Part shown: positions 37,468 to 48,386 of the stretch, one piece after another | Position numbering within the stretch: position 1 is the first letter of the stretch | Layout: every line of letters starts with the position of its first letter | Source of the DNA: Pegea sp. RAD2-039 | Taxonomy: Eukaryota > Chordata > Thaliacea > Salpida > Salpidae | NCBI GenBank assembly: GCA_034620365.1 | Contig: JAQGEQ010000090.1 | Coordinates: 310,001 to 374,000, forward strand | Direction: 5' to 3' | DNA length: 64,000 bases | Notes under the pieces: model-generated | Seen by the model: the letters and a program-made list of their open reading frames with translations, nothing else | Databases searched by the model: none | What the model was told of the DNA's origin: nothing | Position numbers and translations under genes: made by a program

Positions 37468-38403
37468 GGTTGAATTTTAAGTTAGAGCCCTTTTTATAAG
37501 TCAAAAAATTTGATACAAGAAGATCTCACTACTAAAAAGAAGAAGAAAACTAAAAAGATTTCTAAAAAGGTAGAACCAAAACATCTACAGCTACTTCTTC
37601 ATCGCTGTCTTCATCGTCTTCTTCTTGTTCTTCTCTTGTTCACTACTTATTAGCACTGATGTAATAGGTCAACTTAGGGCTAGGGTATTGGTTGGAACGT
37701 AAGTGATTGTCTTCTTATCAACTAATGTTAATAAATATTGTTGCAAATTAGTATGCACGAATGTTTACGTCTCAATACACACTCACTTTGTCATAATTTT
37801 AAATAATTAGAAAAATTGTTCAAGTATTTTTGGGTTTACACCGATCAAATATATCTAAAAAGTAAAATATTTTTGGTGGTGGCATTTTATCTGTTTGACA
37901 TTTACAGCAAGCAGCAAATACAATTTTCATTTGTAAAAGATAATTCCTTATTTGACTCCATTTGCTAAATTGAAGCATAATTAGATTGTAGTGTGCCAAA
38001 ATAACTGAATTAAACTTTTACACTTTGACATTGATAAGCTATACTAATCTAAAATGTTTTATTTACTAAAAGTAATGTCAGTTTGAATTTAAAGAGATCC
38101 ACTACACCAATATGTTTGCTTGATATTTATTTTGATTGACATGTTTATATTATTACTGAATGTAATTTGCTTGTGGCTTGTTTTATTTTGTTGAAATTAC
38201 CTTATAAATAAAAGTGCGAAATGGTTTTATCCATATCTTATATACTTGTATGTCTTTAAATAATTATCAAGTAGTTCTTCAGTTATTTAGTTTTATCTTT
38301 ATTAATCTATCCTTAACTTTTTGGAACAGCTAATCAAGTTTTATAAGGCAGTAAAATTACCGATAAATAATTTGGTTTAAAAAAGTATAAAATGAATTTT
38401 ATT
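37468..38403. other. AT-rich spacer upstream of troponin C
   Basis: Probable promoter region of troponin C. A purine/pyrimidine-biased stretch at 37540-37650 encodes short lysine-rich or acid-rich strings in several frames. It is best read as simple sequence, not a gene. Confidence 0.4.
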
Positions 38404-38676
38404 AATCATGATTCCACTCTCCACGCCAACAGGGTTATGTCCAGCTGGCGTCACAGGAGCTGCCACAACGACAATGAGTATCGACTACCTGGCTACGAGG
38501 CCCCGACTTTAAATTCGGAGTTTTGTGTCTCCTGGAAATGTTGATAATAGCCAGGCTCTTCTACCCGAATTTTTATAAAATTTTTCCTTTCGCAAATATG
38601 TGTCTAACTGGGCTTGAACCCGGGGACTTTCTGCTGTTAGGCGGGTGTGATAATTGCTTCATTATGGAGATGGTCT
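38404..38676 (-). mobile_element. tRNA-Val-derived SINE, copy B
   Basis: On the - strand the head reads TCTCCATAATGAAGCAATTATCAC (A-box region), CGCCTAACAGCAGAAAGTCC (anticodon-arm region containing AAC) and GGGTTCAAGCCC (a good B box), as expected for a tRNA-Val ancestor. The body continues CACATATTTGCG. It shares TAAATTCGGAGT-like and AGGAGCTGCCA-like blocks with copies A and C. It is a non-coding, RNA polymerase III type element that relies on a LINE for movement. The shared body does not recognisably match either LINE in the window. Confidence 0.82.
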
Positions 38677-40449
38677 GTAATTAGTCAATATAATTAATTA
38701 ATTTTAGTTGAGCTTGACCTGATTAAGTTGGTGATTACGTAGAGAACTTTATTAAAAGAATTAGTGAATAAACGGAATAAAATTTAATATTCTAAATGCT
38801 ATACATAGAAATTCAGGATTAATATTTGAAAATGTTATCGTTAAAAGGCCTCAATGACCAGTTAATCATAAAACTTTTCAAATAATTTATACTCAGAATG
38901 AAGTACGTAAATTTCAAAGTCATAGAAATAGTTTAAAAAATTACTTAATTATCTATTATGGGATAACTATATGGTTTTGGTTGATTAGTTATTGAGGTTA
39001 CAACAAATCCATTTGATAAAAGAGAATAAAAATCTGTAGAAAGTTATAAATAGTAAATCCTGAAAGATAAATTTGATAAAATGCATTGACAGTCTTATAT
39101 TAAAGCCTTATCATTGTTAGTTTATCAATCCAAAGACAAAATCTTTACTTTTTATTCTCTATTTGATTTTGAACAGTATATTAAGTTTACCATTTTTATT
39201 TGTCTAATTGAAGTGAACTGTTTATAAAATTTAGGAATAGTTTTATTTAGTTTATCGTTTTCTACATTTAATATCGTCGTTTTTTATTTTTTTCAAGTTA
39301 TTACTTTATTCTGGATGGAAAATAGATAATATGAATTTTTAATAAAGCCAAAATCTCTTTAATCTTTTTTAATCTTTTTTTCATAAAACATGTGAATAAA
39401 ATAGAATAATTTTTTACATAAAATAAGGACTTTAGAAAAATTAAAAAAAAGAAGAAGAAAAAGAAATTTCAGCTATTAAGCAAGTTAAATTTTTCTTGTA
39501 TTAAGCAAAAATTAGTAAATTTGAAAACAACTATTTAACTTTGAAACAGTTTTCAAGCTTAAAAAAATGATTATGCTTCTAAACTTGTGCTCGAAGTCCA
39601 ATATTAAAAAGTTAATGATTTATACAAAATATTTTATCTACTATATTCAATCTATAAGAAGTTGCTATAAAAAAGTATAAATATATTTATTTATTCATTT
39701 ATTTCAATATAATACAAAATAAAAGTTCTACTACAAACTACTTTACATGTAGAATCATATATAGTGGTAAGAAATAGCAATTTGATATGAATATAACTAT
39801 TTATGGTATTATGTTCAAGTAAACTTTTAAGAAACTTCTATTTTTAAACAAAATTTAGAGCTCTATAGAAATTTATTTCTATCCGCTAGATGGTGCTAAC
39901 TGCTTACTGATGTAAGCTTATTGTAAAAGTGATTTATAATTAAAGTAACTTTCAAAAGTAATTTAATCAAACTGAAGCTTTTAAAATTTAAGTTTTATAA
40001 AAGCAATGGGTGCATATTTTTATTTAAAAAATGAAATGTAATCAACTTTATAATTAAACTATCAAATTTGCTTTAACTTTAAGCATCATAAGATTATAAA
40101 GATCAGTAAAAAACAAATTCAAGAAGTTCATTGTTTGTAAATGACGTCATCTGTGACGTCATTAACCACTTTTCGACAGCGACTCTTTGCAGTTGGTGAC
40201 GGTCCCTTGGGACAGAGACGAAAACCCCAAATAGGGTCGGTTGTGAGATGTGACGTTATAATTGAAATAATCTAAACTTTTAATTATTCACTTTTTATGA
40301 GATACAAGCGATTGAAGAAGTGAATTTTTGTTTCAGAATTTTTTATTATTTTTTGATAAAAATCATTTTTTTTTAATATCATTAAATTCTTTAAACGTTT
40401 TAGGTTTTTGAAATATTATTTGAAGTTAGCTGATATCTTTGTTGTCAAT
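38677..40449. other. AT-rich spacer with paired CRE sites near its end
   Basis: No gene was seen up to the EF-hand protein. The last 300 bp hold two TGACGTCA sites and a less AT-rich block (GGTGACGGTCCCTTGGGAC) that could be its promoter. An acceptor-like CGTTTTAG precedes the start exon. Confidence 0.4.
40142..40161. promoter_or_regulatory. paired CRE sites upstream of the EF-hand gene
   Basis: Two perfect TGACGTCA palindromes with starts 12 bp apart (40142 and 40154), about 300 bp before the ATG of the downstream gene. The geometry puts both on roughly the same face of the DNA and would suit CREB/ATF binding. Confidence 0.45.
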
Positions 40450-41101
40450 ATGATCTTATCTTCAAAAGATGAACAAAATATTTCAGATATTTATGACAGT
40501 TTTGATGAAAATGATAGTAATAGCGTAGACATTAGTCTTCTTGGAACTATGGTGTCTTTACTTGGCTATAATCCAACTAAGAAAGGAATTTCAGATGTAA
40601 TTAAAGAGGCAAACTTGAAAGGTAACAAAGTAAGCAAGTCCTTAGATGAAGTCAATAACATTTTATTTGAAGATACAATCAGTAAGAATGACTTTATGCA
40701 AATAATGAAGTCATGGTCGAGTCACTTGACAAGCGATGAAGAAATCTTAAACGCCTTTCGACTGTTTGATAAGGTTGATATAAATTTGATAAAACTTATA
40801 TAAAAAAGTTATTTAAAAAAATCAATTTAAACGAGTTAGTTTTAGAACAATAAAGCTCTTTTTATTGAATATTATAGAATGGTGACGGAAATATTGATGG
40901 ATCAGTTTTAAAGTATGTCTTGCAAGAAACAGGAGAAGCTTTTACAAACCAAGAGTTTGAATCATTTATAAAAGAAAGTGAAACTGAAAACAAGTTCAAT
41001 TATATAGGTTCATTAATAAACATTCAATTCTATAGATGATTATATTTTGTTTAATTATTTCAGATTATATCAACAATATGGTCACAAAAGTAACTAAGTA
41101 A
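40450..41101 (+). CDS. degenerate EF-hand protein of the calmodulin/troponin C superfamily
   Basis: Three exons (40450-40773, 40878-41007, 41064-41101) give 163 residues. The layout follows calmodulin and troponin C: a first helix with IYDSFDENDSNSVD, then LLGTMVSLLGYNPTKK (compare troponin C LLGQNPT), an AFRLFDK linker and a third loop DKNGDGNIDGSV. The loops have lost key residues: loop 1 lacks the glycine and the terminal Glu, loops 2 and 4 are hardly recognisable, and loop 3 ends in Val instead of Glu. Calcium binding is therefore doubtful. It could be a myosin light chain or a troponin-C-like paralogue. It is oriented away from troponin C, which lies 3 kb away. A splice-acceptor-like site just before the first exon suggests a non-coding 5' exon. 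Confidence 0.75.
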
Positions 41102-41544
41102 TAAAGTATTTTCTTTTATTGAATATAGCTACAAAAAGAAGTAACTCAAGATTTGTTTTTTTTCTGTGGTAAATACAGCAATTAAACTGTAAAGATGTCA
41201 ATTTATTTTTATTGAAGTTAAGTTTAGATCGATTTGATAAAAAAAGGTTTATTTTGGAAAATCTGTTTAGTCATCAAAAATTGTCTTAAATAATCTTTTG
41301 TTAATTTAGAAACAAATTTATAAATTTCTTCAAATAGAAAACTAAATAAAAATTTTAAAATCAGCAAACTTAAAAAACAAGAACTATATAAAAAAGAAAA
41401 TTAATTATTTGTTTTGAGATACATTTAAATTAAAATAGAGTTTTACGTAATACTGATTTTAAAAATGATTTACGCAATATTGATATATTACTAAAAGAAA
41501 ACAACAAAATTAAGAAGTTATATTTAAAAATGCAACAAAGTAAC
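41102..41544. other. convergent 3' spacer
   Basis: AT-rich sequence between the ends of two converging genes. No feature beyond probable 3' untranslated regions. Confidence 0.45.
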
Positions 41545-43435
41545 TTAATTTTTAAATTTAGACAATACAGTTTTAATAGACTGTAATAGGCTTTCTTTTC
41601 CACTTATTTCTTCATCAATAAGTTTGCACATATGGTTATAGTTTTCTTCAGCTTCAATTAATTCGTTTATATTACTCAAAGCAGTAGATAGTTGTTTATT
41701 AGCATTCTTTTTATCTTCTTTATTTTCTTCAAAATTCCTAAAAAGTGTATCAATAAAAATACAACTTTTTTCTTCGAATATTCTCCTACTTTTCAATACT
41801 TTCTTTTAGTATTATCTTAAATTTGTTTAATGCCTCTTTCTTGCTTTGAACCTTCTCTTGCTTGTGAATAAGTATCCTCTTTAAGTCATTTAATTCCTTA
41901 AGAAAAACAACAATTAGATAGAATTTTAAATTTAAACTAGTTAAGTTAACTTGATAAGTTTTAGTTTCATATAAAAAGTTTGTTTTAGAAAGAAACCACT
42001 TTTTAGGCAGCTAAAAAGTAATTAACAGTTTACAATAAGATCTACTAAAAAACACTAAACAAATTTGTAAGAAATATTATGTTTATGATATAATAAAGAA
42101 ATTATTTTCTTACTAATTTAATCTTAAGTATTAAGCAAGCATGATGTAAACTAGACTATATTACTTTGACTGAGTCCGTGACCATTTGTGAAAACTTTTG
42201 AACAAGTTCATCAATGCCATAAAATACCCTATATACATCACAGAATTGTTCTTTTTTGTTCAGCAGTTGTTCAGTTTTTACCAAAATTTCATTTTCAACT
42301 TGTTTAGTCTTTTTAATTAAATCTTCCGAAAAGTCACAGATCAAACGTTTTTCAATCCTGAAATTTATTCTTAGGTCAATAGTTATCTAATATTATGAAT
42401 ATTACAAGCTAATAAAATAGGGTAATGACGAAGAATTGATTTATGAAACCTCTTTTTATCATAAATTAGGATTAAAATAAAAATATTTATCTAAGTCTTA
42501 CTTAGTCTGAAAAGTATTCAAAAAATTGATGAAATAAAAAATAAATTTATAAAGAATTATTTAGCTTTAAATAAAATATAAAAAAAAAAACAATAAAAAT
42601 ACTAACAGTTTTTCTTCGGCGATATTTTTCAAATAAGTTTTGCGAGCTTCTAAACGTTTTAATTTATTAGCAGGACTTTCAACTTTTTTCTTTTGAACTC
42701 TGCCTCCTAAAAGAATCTGTTTTAAAAAGTTCATTTTAGTAAAGTATAAAAATGTAACTTATTTAAACTTATTTATTAAAACTTTTGAAATAAAACTGAT
42801 GACTAAATAATTATGAAAACAAATTTTCTTACTTTACAATTTGCTACTTTGTTTATTGCACTCTTTGAACGTAAATTGTCCTTTTTTGTATTTTTTGTTT
42901 CTTTCTTCTTCATAATCTGCTCTTTTTTCATTTTCTCAAGATTTTTTGCTCTTTGCATTTCTAATTGCTTTCTTTTCTTAATATCAATCATCCTTTTTTC
43001 ATTCTGTATCTTTCTTCTTTCTTCCAATTGTTTTATTCTTTCTTCCTGCTTCTTTCTTAATATGTCATTTTTCTTCTTTAGCTCTTCCTTCTTCTTTAAA
43101 GCTAGAGCAGCTTTTCTTTCCTGTTCTTCTTTTTTTCTAACTTCAAGTAGCTTCCTCTTTTTTTCTGCTTCCTGTTTTCTATTTTCAATGATCTGCTGAT
43201 CTCTAAGCTTTCTTGCCTTTACTTGCTCTTCCTTCCTTTGCTTCACTGCATTTTCCAATTTCTTTCTTTCAGCTATTTTTTTATTTTCAGCTTCTTTATT
43301 TGCCTTCACTTTTTTTGCTTTTTTGAGTTGTTCTGTTTTCAGTCTCTCAGCTTCTGTTTGCTTTTTATCTGCCCGGCAGATATTGACATCAGGTTTTATA
43401 TTTGGCTGAATTTTGCTAAAGCCAGATTTTTTCAT
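41545..43435 (-). CDS. lysine/glutamate-rich coiled-coil protein, unrecognised
   Basis: Five exons (42833-43435, 42607-42716, 42165-42357, 41790-41896, 41545-41737) join in frame to 401 residues. Residues about 28-185 are an almost unbroken run of K, E, R, Q and A with i to i+4 charge pairing (for example RKKEEQERKAALALKKKEEL). This is typical of a single alpha helix or long coiled coil. After exon 1 comes a basic patch (GGRVQKKKVESPANKLKRLEARK), then three weaker coiled-coil stretches with little else. The charged helix recalls INCENP, caldesmon and troponin T, but none of their functional end motifs is seen. The last intron is 52 bp. Exon 1 could belong to a separate gene, because exon 2 also opens after an in-frame ATG (MNFLKQ), but phase and spacing favour one gene. 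The function is unknown. Confidence 0.65.
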
Positions 43436-45187
43436 TTTTACTTTTATCAAAATCAGAGCTAAATTGAAAACGTAAATTTAAGTTTTTGCAATGTAACATT
43501 TACTGAAATTTATCTTGTTATGCAAAGAGCTTATTACTTGCTTTATTAGAAGAAATAAAGTATAAAGTATAAAATAAAGCTAAAATCATAATAATTACAT
43601 AATTCCAATTACAAAACTCTTATGTTAATTAAATTTGGCTTCATTTGTAGTGAAAAAATAATTCTTAAACATAAAAACAATAAAGATTATTGCAAGTTTG
43701 ACATTAAAAATATAGTCTGACATAAAAAGCCGGTGATATAATATTCTGATTAATTCTTAAACATTTATACCTTAAGATCAATAATAAAAATCCTTGTATA
43801 CTAAGTAGTCGATAGAGATGTAAACTAACTCTTAGCAGCTAAAACCTTTCTACATTTATAACATCTTTTTCTGCCAGTCATACAGCTTAGAGAAAATATT
43901 AAGAGATAAAATTTACTGATGAAAAGATGTTTAATCTGATTCTTCTACTTATTATTATTATTTCAAATAAACAAACATGTTTTGAGTATTCACACTGCAA
44001 AAAAATTTTAATCTCATCATAAAAACTTAAAGCAAAAAATAAAATTAATTGTTTAAATCTTCAAATATAAGCTGCTATTTATACAATTTCAAAAGTCTTT
44101 TTCACACTATCAGCATGTTTCTAAATTATTTTTTAAATTACAATCAATTCTTTTTGGTAACTAGTTATGAAAAACGGTTGAATTATAAAAGAAAAAGATT
44201 AAAAACTGTGAGTAAATATAAAACTAAAAAACGCAACGAAAAGTATTTTTTAAAATAAAACATAGCATTAAAACTAGTTTATATCATATATCTACTTATG
44301 GTGAAGTCAAATATTTTTAATAAATTTATATGCTGTCGATTTTACAACTATATAACTTACGAGTTTTATATTTTAGTTTAACTAAATAAAAACTAAAATA
44401 TAATTTCGAATGCTGAACCTAAAACTAACGCGTGTTTAATTCTAGTGAATGGTATATGTAAAAGCAATCTATCAATTTTGTTAGATTTTCTTATTTCAAA
44501 TCTCTGAATATTTTTTTCGGGTATTTTGAATAATTTTATTTAAGATTAATCTTGGTTATATATATTTTAATTTTGCTTTTAGTTTATTATTTTAATCTAA
44601 TGAACTATCCGTATTTTTTTCAAATTTTAATTAAAATTTTGAGCTTTTAAAATGTTTGTTTCATTTAATATAAAAATAATTTAATATTTAGTTTTAATAA
44701 TTTTTATTCTTTTATCTTATTAAAAGATTTTTGAATAGTGATGTAAGTTCAGATAGTTTAATTCATTTAAAACTCATAAAATAGCAACAATTAAGTCTTT
44801 TTAAATCTGTATAAATTTGTATCTATTAAAATTTTAATATAATTCAATACTAAAGTTACTTATAAAGTTGGTAATTTTAGTTACTATTCATATTTTTATG
44901 ATTTATAATTTTTACAATGTTATTATATTCATCATTACTTATTGTATAATATATTAATAATCTTTTTGTCTTTTACATATATTTCCATTATTTGTTTCTT
45001 TTTTATATCTAAAAACCATATTCTAAAACTCAATTAACCTTTAAATTATTTAATAAACTATAAAACTATTATTTATTAGTTTAATCATTATATATTGTAA
45101 AAATAACTTAGTTCAATATATAATATAACAAATAAATTTTATTTTTTTCAAGTATCAACTTTTTGTTTTTAATATTAGAATCTGTTG
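43436..45187. other. spacer containing the left arm of the NAF1 duplication
   Basis: From about 43776 this AT-rich sequence matches the region from 48387 base for base with few changes. It is the 1.4-kb upstream part of the duplicated unit and presumably includes the NAF1 promoter. An AATATTAG acceptor-like site lies just before the start codon. Confidence 0.6.
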
Positions 45188-47674
45188 ATGATGAGTGAAT
45201 CAAACTCAGATGATGTTATTGATTTCATTCCAGAAGAGATCTCTGATCCTGATTTCATGAATTATGATCCTTACAAATTTTTACATCTTTATTACTCTAA
45301 TTTACGACAAAATTTACGACAAAATCATAAGATAGTAGAAAAACTTGATCATTTCTCAGCATTGAGTGTTTCAGATAAACTCGATTCATCTTCAATGCCT
45401 ATGGCTTTAATAGAAAAGATTTTATATCTTAAGAATTTGGAAGAAAATGTCTTGGAAGATAGAAAAGAATCAGAGATGTTAAAGAAAGAACCATTTTCTG
45501 AAGAGTCTTTTAATGTTAATGAAGAAATAGACGTCTTTTCTCCCCAAATAATTGCTGATGATAAACCTTCTGAAGAAGATTTTGATTATGATAAAGAAAA
45601 GGTGATGACAGATAAGCCTGAATCATCGAATGTTTCAGAAGTATTTGCAAAAAAATCATTTGAATTTGATGAAGAAATGAAATTTCCTCAAAATATTGAA
45701 ATTCCTGATAAAAATGTTTCAAAAAAAGCCTTCAACAATGAAAAAGAAGAAATTAATAAAATGATAAGTTTAGAAAATCTCTGTAAAGACACTTCAAGCT
45801 CTAATGAAGATGTAGATAAGAAGATTGCAGAAAGAAATGAAAACAATGATGATAATAAAAAAGATAAACTACCAACATTATATTTTAATATAAATAAGGT
45901 TCGCAGAATTCCAAACAATTCTTTCTCATATGATTTCAAAGATTTATCTGATGAGTCATCTGAAGAGTCTTCTTCTGAAGAATCTTATTCTGAGGGATCT
46001 TCTTCTGAAGAATCTTATTCTGAGGGATCTTCTTCTGAAGGATCTTCTTCTGAAGAATCTTCTTCTGAGGAATCTTCATTTGAGGAATCATCTTCTGAAG
46101 ACTCGTCATATGAGTCGTCTTCCGAAAATTCTTCAAAAAAAACGTGTTTTAATGAAACATGTTTTGAGAAAGAAGCTAATGAAGAAAAGTTCAAATCAAC
46201 TGTGGATTCTGGTAAAGAATACAAGTCTAAACATAAGACTGTGCTTAATCTACTTGATGAGTTAATAATTGGATCTTCTAAACATTTAACTGATGATCCT
46301 AATAAACCAAAAGTAGTTGACCTACAAGAAAATGAATCTTTAACTTTAGTTGGAGAAGTGATGACTTTTATTGAGAATCGGATTGTAATTGTTAAAAGTA
46401 AAGGATCTCAAACTCTAGATCGTGAAAATGTTTTGTTTTTGAAAGACAAAGAGATGCTGGGTAAGATTTCTGATGTTTTTGGACCTGTTATTGATCCTAT
46501 GTATACTATCATTCTTGATGCTGAAACTGTAGAAAGAATTGGGCAAGTTGAAACTGGTGTTGATGTCTTTTGTGCTTCCAATAGATCTGATCTTACCCAA
46601 AATGTCTTTAAAAATAATTTAGCAAAGGCAAAAGGGTCAGATGCTTCTTGGGTTGGAGACGTTGAACCTCCAATAACTTTAGTAGATTATTCAGATGATG
46701 AGGAAGAAAAAGCTGCTAAGAGAAAAGTAAAATTATCAAATGGAGCAAAATTCAATCAAGGAAAGAGAAAAATGGAATCTGTAACTCGAAATGTATCTCA
46801 GAAATTTACTTCTAGTTGCTCACCAAGTTTTCCAACTTATGTAGCTGCCTCTAATCCTTATAATATGTTTAATATGTACAACCAGGGTCATAGAACTATG
46901 ACCCCTAGAACTATGGCCCCTAGAAATATGGGTCCTGGAAATATGGGTCCTGGAAATATGGGTCCTGGAAATATGGGTCCTGGAAATATGGGTCATGGAA
47001 ATATGGGTCCTGGAAATATGGGTCATGGAAATATGGGTCATGGAAATATGGGTCCTGGAAATATGGGTCCTGGAAATATGGGTCCTGGAAATATGGGTCC
47101 TGGAAATATGGGTCCTGGAAATATGGGTCCTGGAAATATGGGTCCTGGAAATATGGGTCCTGGAAATATGGGTCCTGGAAATATGGGTCCTGGAAATATG
47201 GGTCATGGAAATATGGGTCATGGAAATATGGGTCCTGGAAATATGGGTCCTGGAAATATGGGTCCTGGAAATATGGGTCATGGAAATATGGGTCCTGGAA
47301 ATATGGGTCCTGGAAATATGGGTCCTGGAAATATGGGTCCTGGAAATATGGGTCCTGGAAATATGGGTCCTGGAAATATGGGTCCTGGAAATATAGGTCC
47401 TGGAAATATGGGTCATGGAAATATGGGTCATGGAAATATGGGTCCTGGTTATATAACTCTCAGATTTATGGGTGGTAGTTTTGATTTTGGAAGATCTGGT
47501 AATTACAACCAAACTAATTGTTTTAATCCATTTATGAATAATGAATCATACCAGCAAAGCAATAATCATGGATTTCCAAATCAGAGTTTTACAAGTCCAT
47601 CACAATCTCAGTATAATGCTCCTTATGGATTTCCACCAAATTTTAGACCATTTTTTTCAAACAACAAAAAGTAA
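45188..47674 (+). CDS. NAF1: H/ACA RNP assembly factor NAF1, copy 1 (long-repeat form)
   Basis: A single exon of 828 residues. NAF1 brings dyskerin to nascent H/ACA RNAs and is later replaced by GAR1 (established knowledge). The Gar1/Naf1 core lies at about residues 380-490: [51 protein letters not shown] and V.VFCA, followed by [16 protein letters not shown]. The N-terminal 250 residues are acidic. A Ser/Glu run ([10 protein letters not shown] type) at about 256-315 is typical of the family. The C-terminal part is Gly/Pro/Asn/Met-rich: 35 copies of NMG(P/H)G, then a Phe/Asn/Pro-rich tail ending FFSNNKK. Residues about 29-85 ([10 protein letters not shown] to YLKNLE) have no counterpart in copy 2. 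The start is the first of two adjacent ATGs. Confidence 0.94.
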   Translation: MMSESNSDDVIDFIPEEISDPDFMNYDPYKFLHLYYSNLRQNLRQNHKIVEKLDHFSALSVSDKLDSSSMPMALIEKILYLKNLEENVLEDRKESEMLKKEPFSEESFNVNEEIDVFSPQIIADDKPSEEDFDYDKEKVMTDKPESSNVSEVFAKKSFEFDEEMKFPQNIEIPDKNVSKKAFNNEKEEINKMISLENLCKDTSSSNEDVDKKIAERNENNDDNKKDKLPTLYFNINKVRRIPNNSFSYDFKDLSDESSEESSSEESYSEGSSSEESYSEGSSSEGSSSEESSSEESSFEESSSEDSSYESSSENSSKKTCFNETCFEKEANEEKFKSTVDSGKEYKSKHKTVLNLLDELIIGSSKHLTDDPNKPKVVDLQENESLTLVGEVMTFIENRIVIVKSKGSQTLDRENVLFLKDKEMLGKISDVFGPVIDPMYTIILDAETVERIGQVETGVDVFCASNRSDLTQNVFKNNLAKAKGSDASWVGDVEPPITLVDYSDDEEEKAAKRKVKLSNGAKFNQGKRKMESVTRNVSQKFTSSCSPSFPTYVAASNPYNMFNMYNQGHRTMTPRTMAPRNMGPGNMGPGNMGPGNMGPGNMGHGNMGPGNMGHGNMGHGNMGPGNMGPGNMGPGNMGPGNMGPGNMGPGNMGPGNMGPGNMGPGNMGPGNMGHGNMGHGNMGPGNMGPGNMGPGNMGHGNMGPGNMGPGNMGPGNMGPGNMGPGNMGPGNMGPGNIGPGNMGHGNMGHGNMGPGYITLRFMGGSFDFGRSGNYNQTNCFNPFMNNESYQQSNNHGFPNQSFTSPSQSQYNAPYGFPPNFRPFFSNNKK
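45271..45442 (+). other. non-homologous block within NAF1 copy 1
   Basis: 172 bases with no visible similarity to the 151-base block at the same place in copy 2 (49886-50036), although sequence on both sides is nearly identical. It contains a short direct repeat, TTTACGACAAAA(T). Both blocks keep the frame open. Confidence 0.85.
45948..46130 (+). repeat. Ser/Glu-coding imperfect repeat (NAF1 copy 1)
   Basis: GAA-TCT-TCT-TCT style units encode [10 protein letters not shown] and related pentapeptides. The repeat is longer and more varied than in copy 2, and makes an acidic, probably phosphorylated linker. Confidence 0.8.
46925..47449 (+). repeat. 15-bp coding minisatellite, 35 units (NMGPG / NMGHG)
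   Basis: Unit AATATGGGTCCTGGA, or CAT in place of CCT. Counting from the first AAT to the final GGT gives 525 bases, exactly 35 units. Since 15 is divisible by three, each of the six frames is repetitive and open or nearly so. One unit carries ATA for ATG (isoleucine). Confidence 0.96.
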
Positions 47675-48386
47675 CTTTTAATGTTGCATTTCTTCTATTT
47701 TTATTTTTGAATAAAAATTGTCTCCAAATTGTCTCATTTTGTCATTAGATTTGATTGGTAAACTTGAAAAGGTTCATCAATTTTATTTAGTAGTAGTTAT
47801 TGTCAGAAAACTGATATTAAAAATTTCAGATCAATTGAAAACTGAACACAACGGGTTTAGTAATAAATCCAAGAATAATAAATTATTATTAAAACAATTA
47901 CTTCCCTATCAAATACTATTATAACAGTTTTTGTAAATCAAATAAAACTGAGACTTCAGAAACTACAGGAACAACACTTTTGATTAAATTTACTTTCACA
48001 GCTTTGATTTTTACATTTTATGTCCAACCGTAATCCCAAGCTTGCAAAAGATTACCGTACTAGAAAAGTATACTCCTGTATAAGATTTGATCCACCTAAA
48101 CCTTGATTTTCAACATTTTTTATTATAAAAGTCAATTTATTAATAATAAGAGGTGGAACTTTCGTGCTTAATAATATCTTGATTACACAAAATTGACTCT
48201 TATGTTCACAGAATATAAATATCTGACAAAGTTATGTCAAATTTAAAAAATTCATTGACAAATTTATAGTTGAAATCATGGGTTGTGTAGCTTTTGAATC
48301 TCGTTGGCGGCTATTCAATTTTAAAATTAACGACGGCCGCATAGTTTATAGAAAGGAAAGTTATAGAAAGTTATTTCACACCATAA
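47675..48386. other. NAF1 copy 1 3' untranslated region and inter-unit spacer
   Basis: A polyadenylation-like GAATAAAAATT is near 47709. Similarity to the region after copy 2 runs to about 47990. From there to 48386 the sequence is unique to this position and shows no gene. Confidence 0.6.

Larger units (their letters stand above)
43776..47990 (+). repeat. tandem segmental duplication, left unit
   Basis: About 4.2 kb, with the NAF1 copy 1 gene, its upstream 1.4 kb and its 3' untranslated region, closely matched by 48387-52095. The start is marked by AATAAAAATCCTTGTATACT (versus AATAAAAATACTTGTATAGT). The end is marked by AACACTTTTG(A/C)TTAAAT-like sequence. The limits are by eye. Confidence 0.85.

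Noticed and set aside
37540-37650. Acid-rich and lysine-rich coding strings resembling a nuclear protein exon
   Set aside because: Purine-strand bias gives such strings in more than one frame; no splice junction or continuation was found.
38600-38676. Possible functional tRNA-Val gene
   Set aside because: The arms do not pair as a working cloverleaf, and the sequence runs on into a shared SINE body, so it is a SINE head.
42813-43462. Phe/Ser-rich ORFs on the + strand (128 and 79 codons)
   Set aside because: Antisense shadows of the lysine-rich coiled-coil exon (AAA/GAA read backwards as TTT/TTC).
46925-47449. Regularly spaced repeats considered as a CRISPR-like array
   Set aside because: The unit is a contiguous 15-bp tandem repeat without unique spacers, lies inside a coding exon, and the genome is eukaryotic.
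46820-47512. Long ORF on the - strand (230 codons, THISR repeat) and a + strand ORF of 133 codons (EIWVL repeat) over the NAF1 minisatellite
   Set aside because: Both are frame shadows. A 15-bp unit without stops is open in several frames, and only the NAF1 frame continues into conserved domains.
47718-47924. 68-codon ORF after NAF1 copy 1, also present after copy 2 (51820-52014)
   Set aside because: It is preserved only because the duplication is recent. It lies in the 3' untranslated region, the two copies end differently, and no motif is seen.
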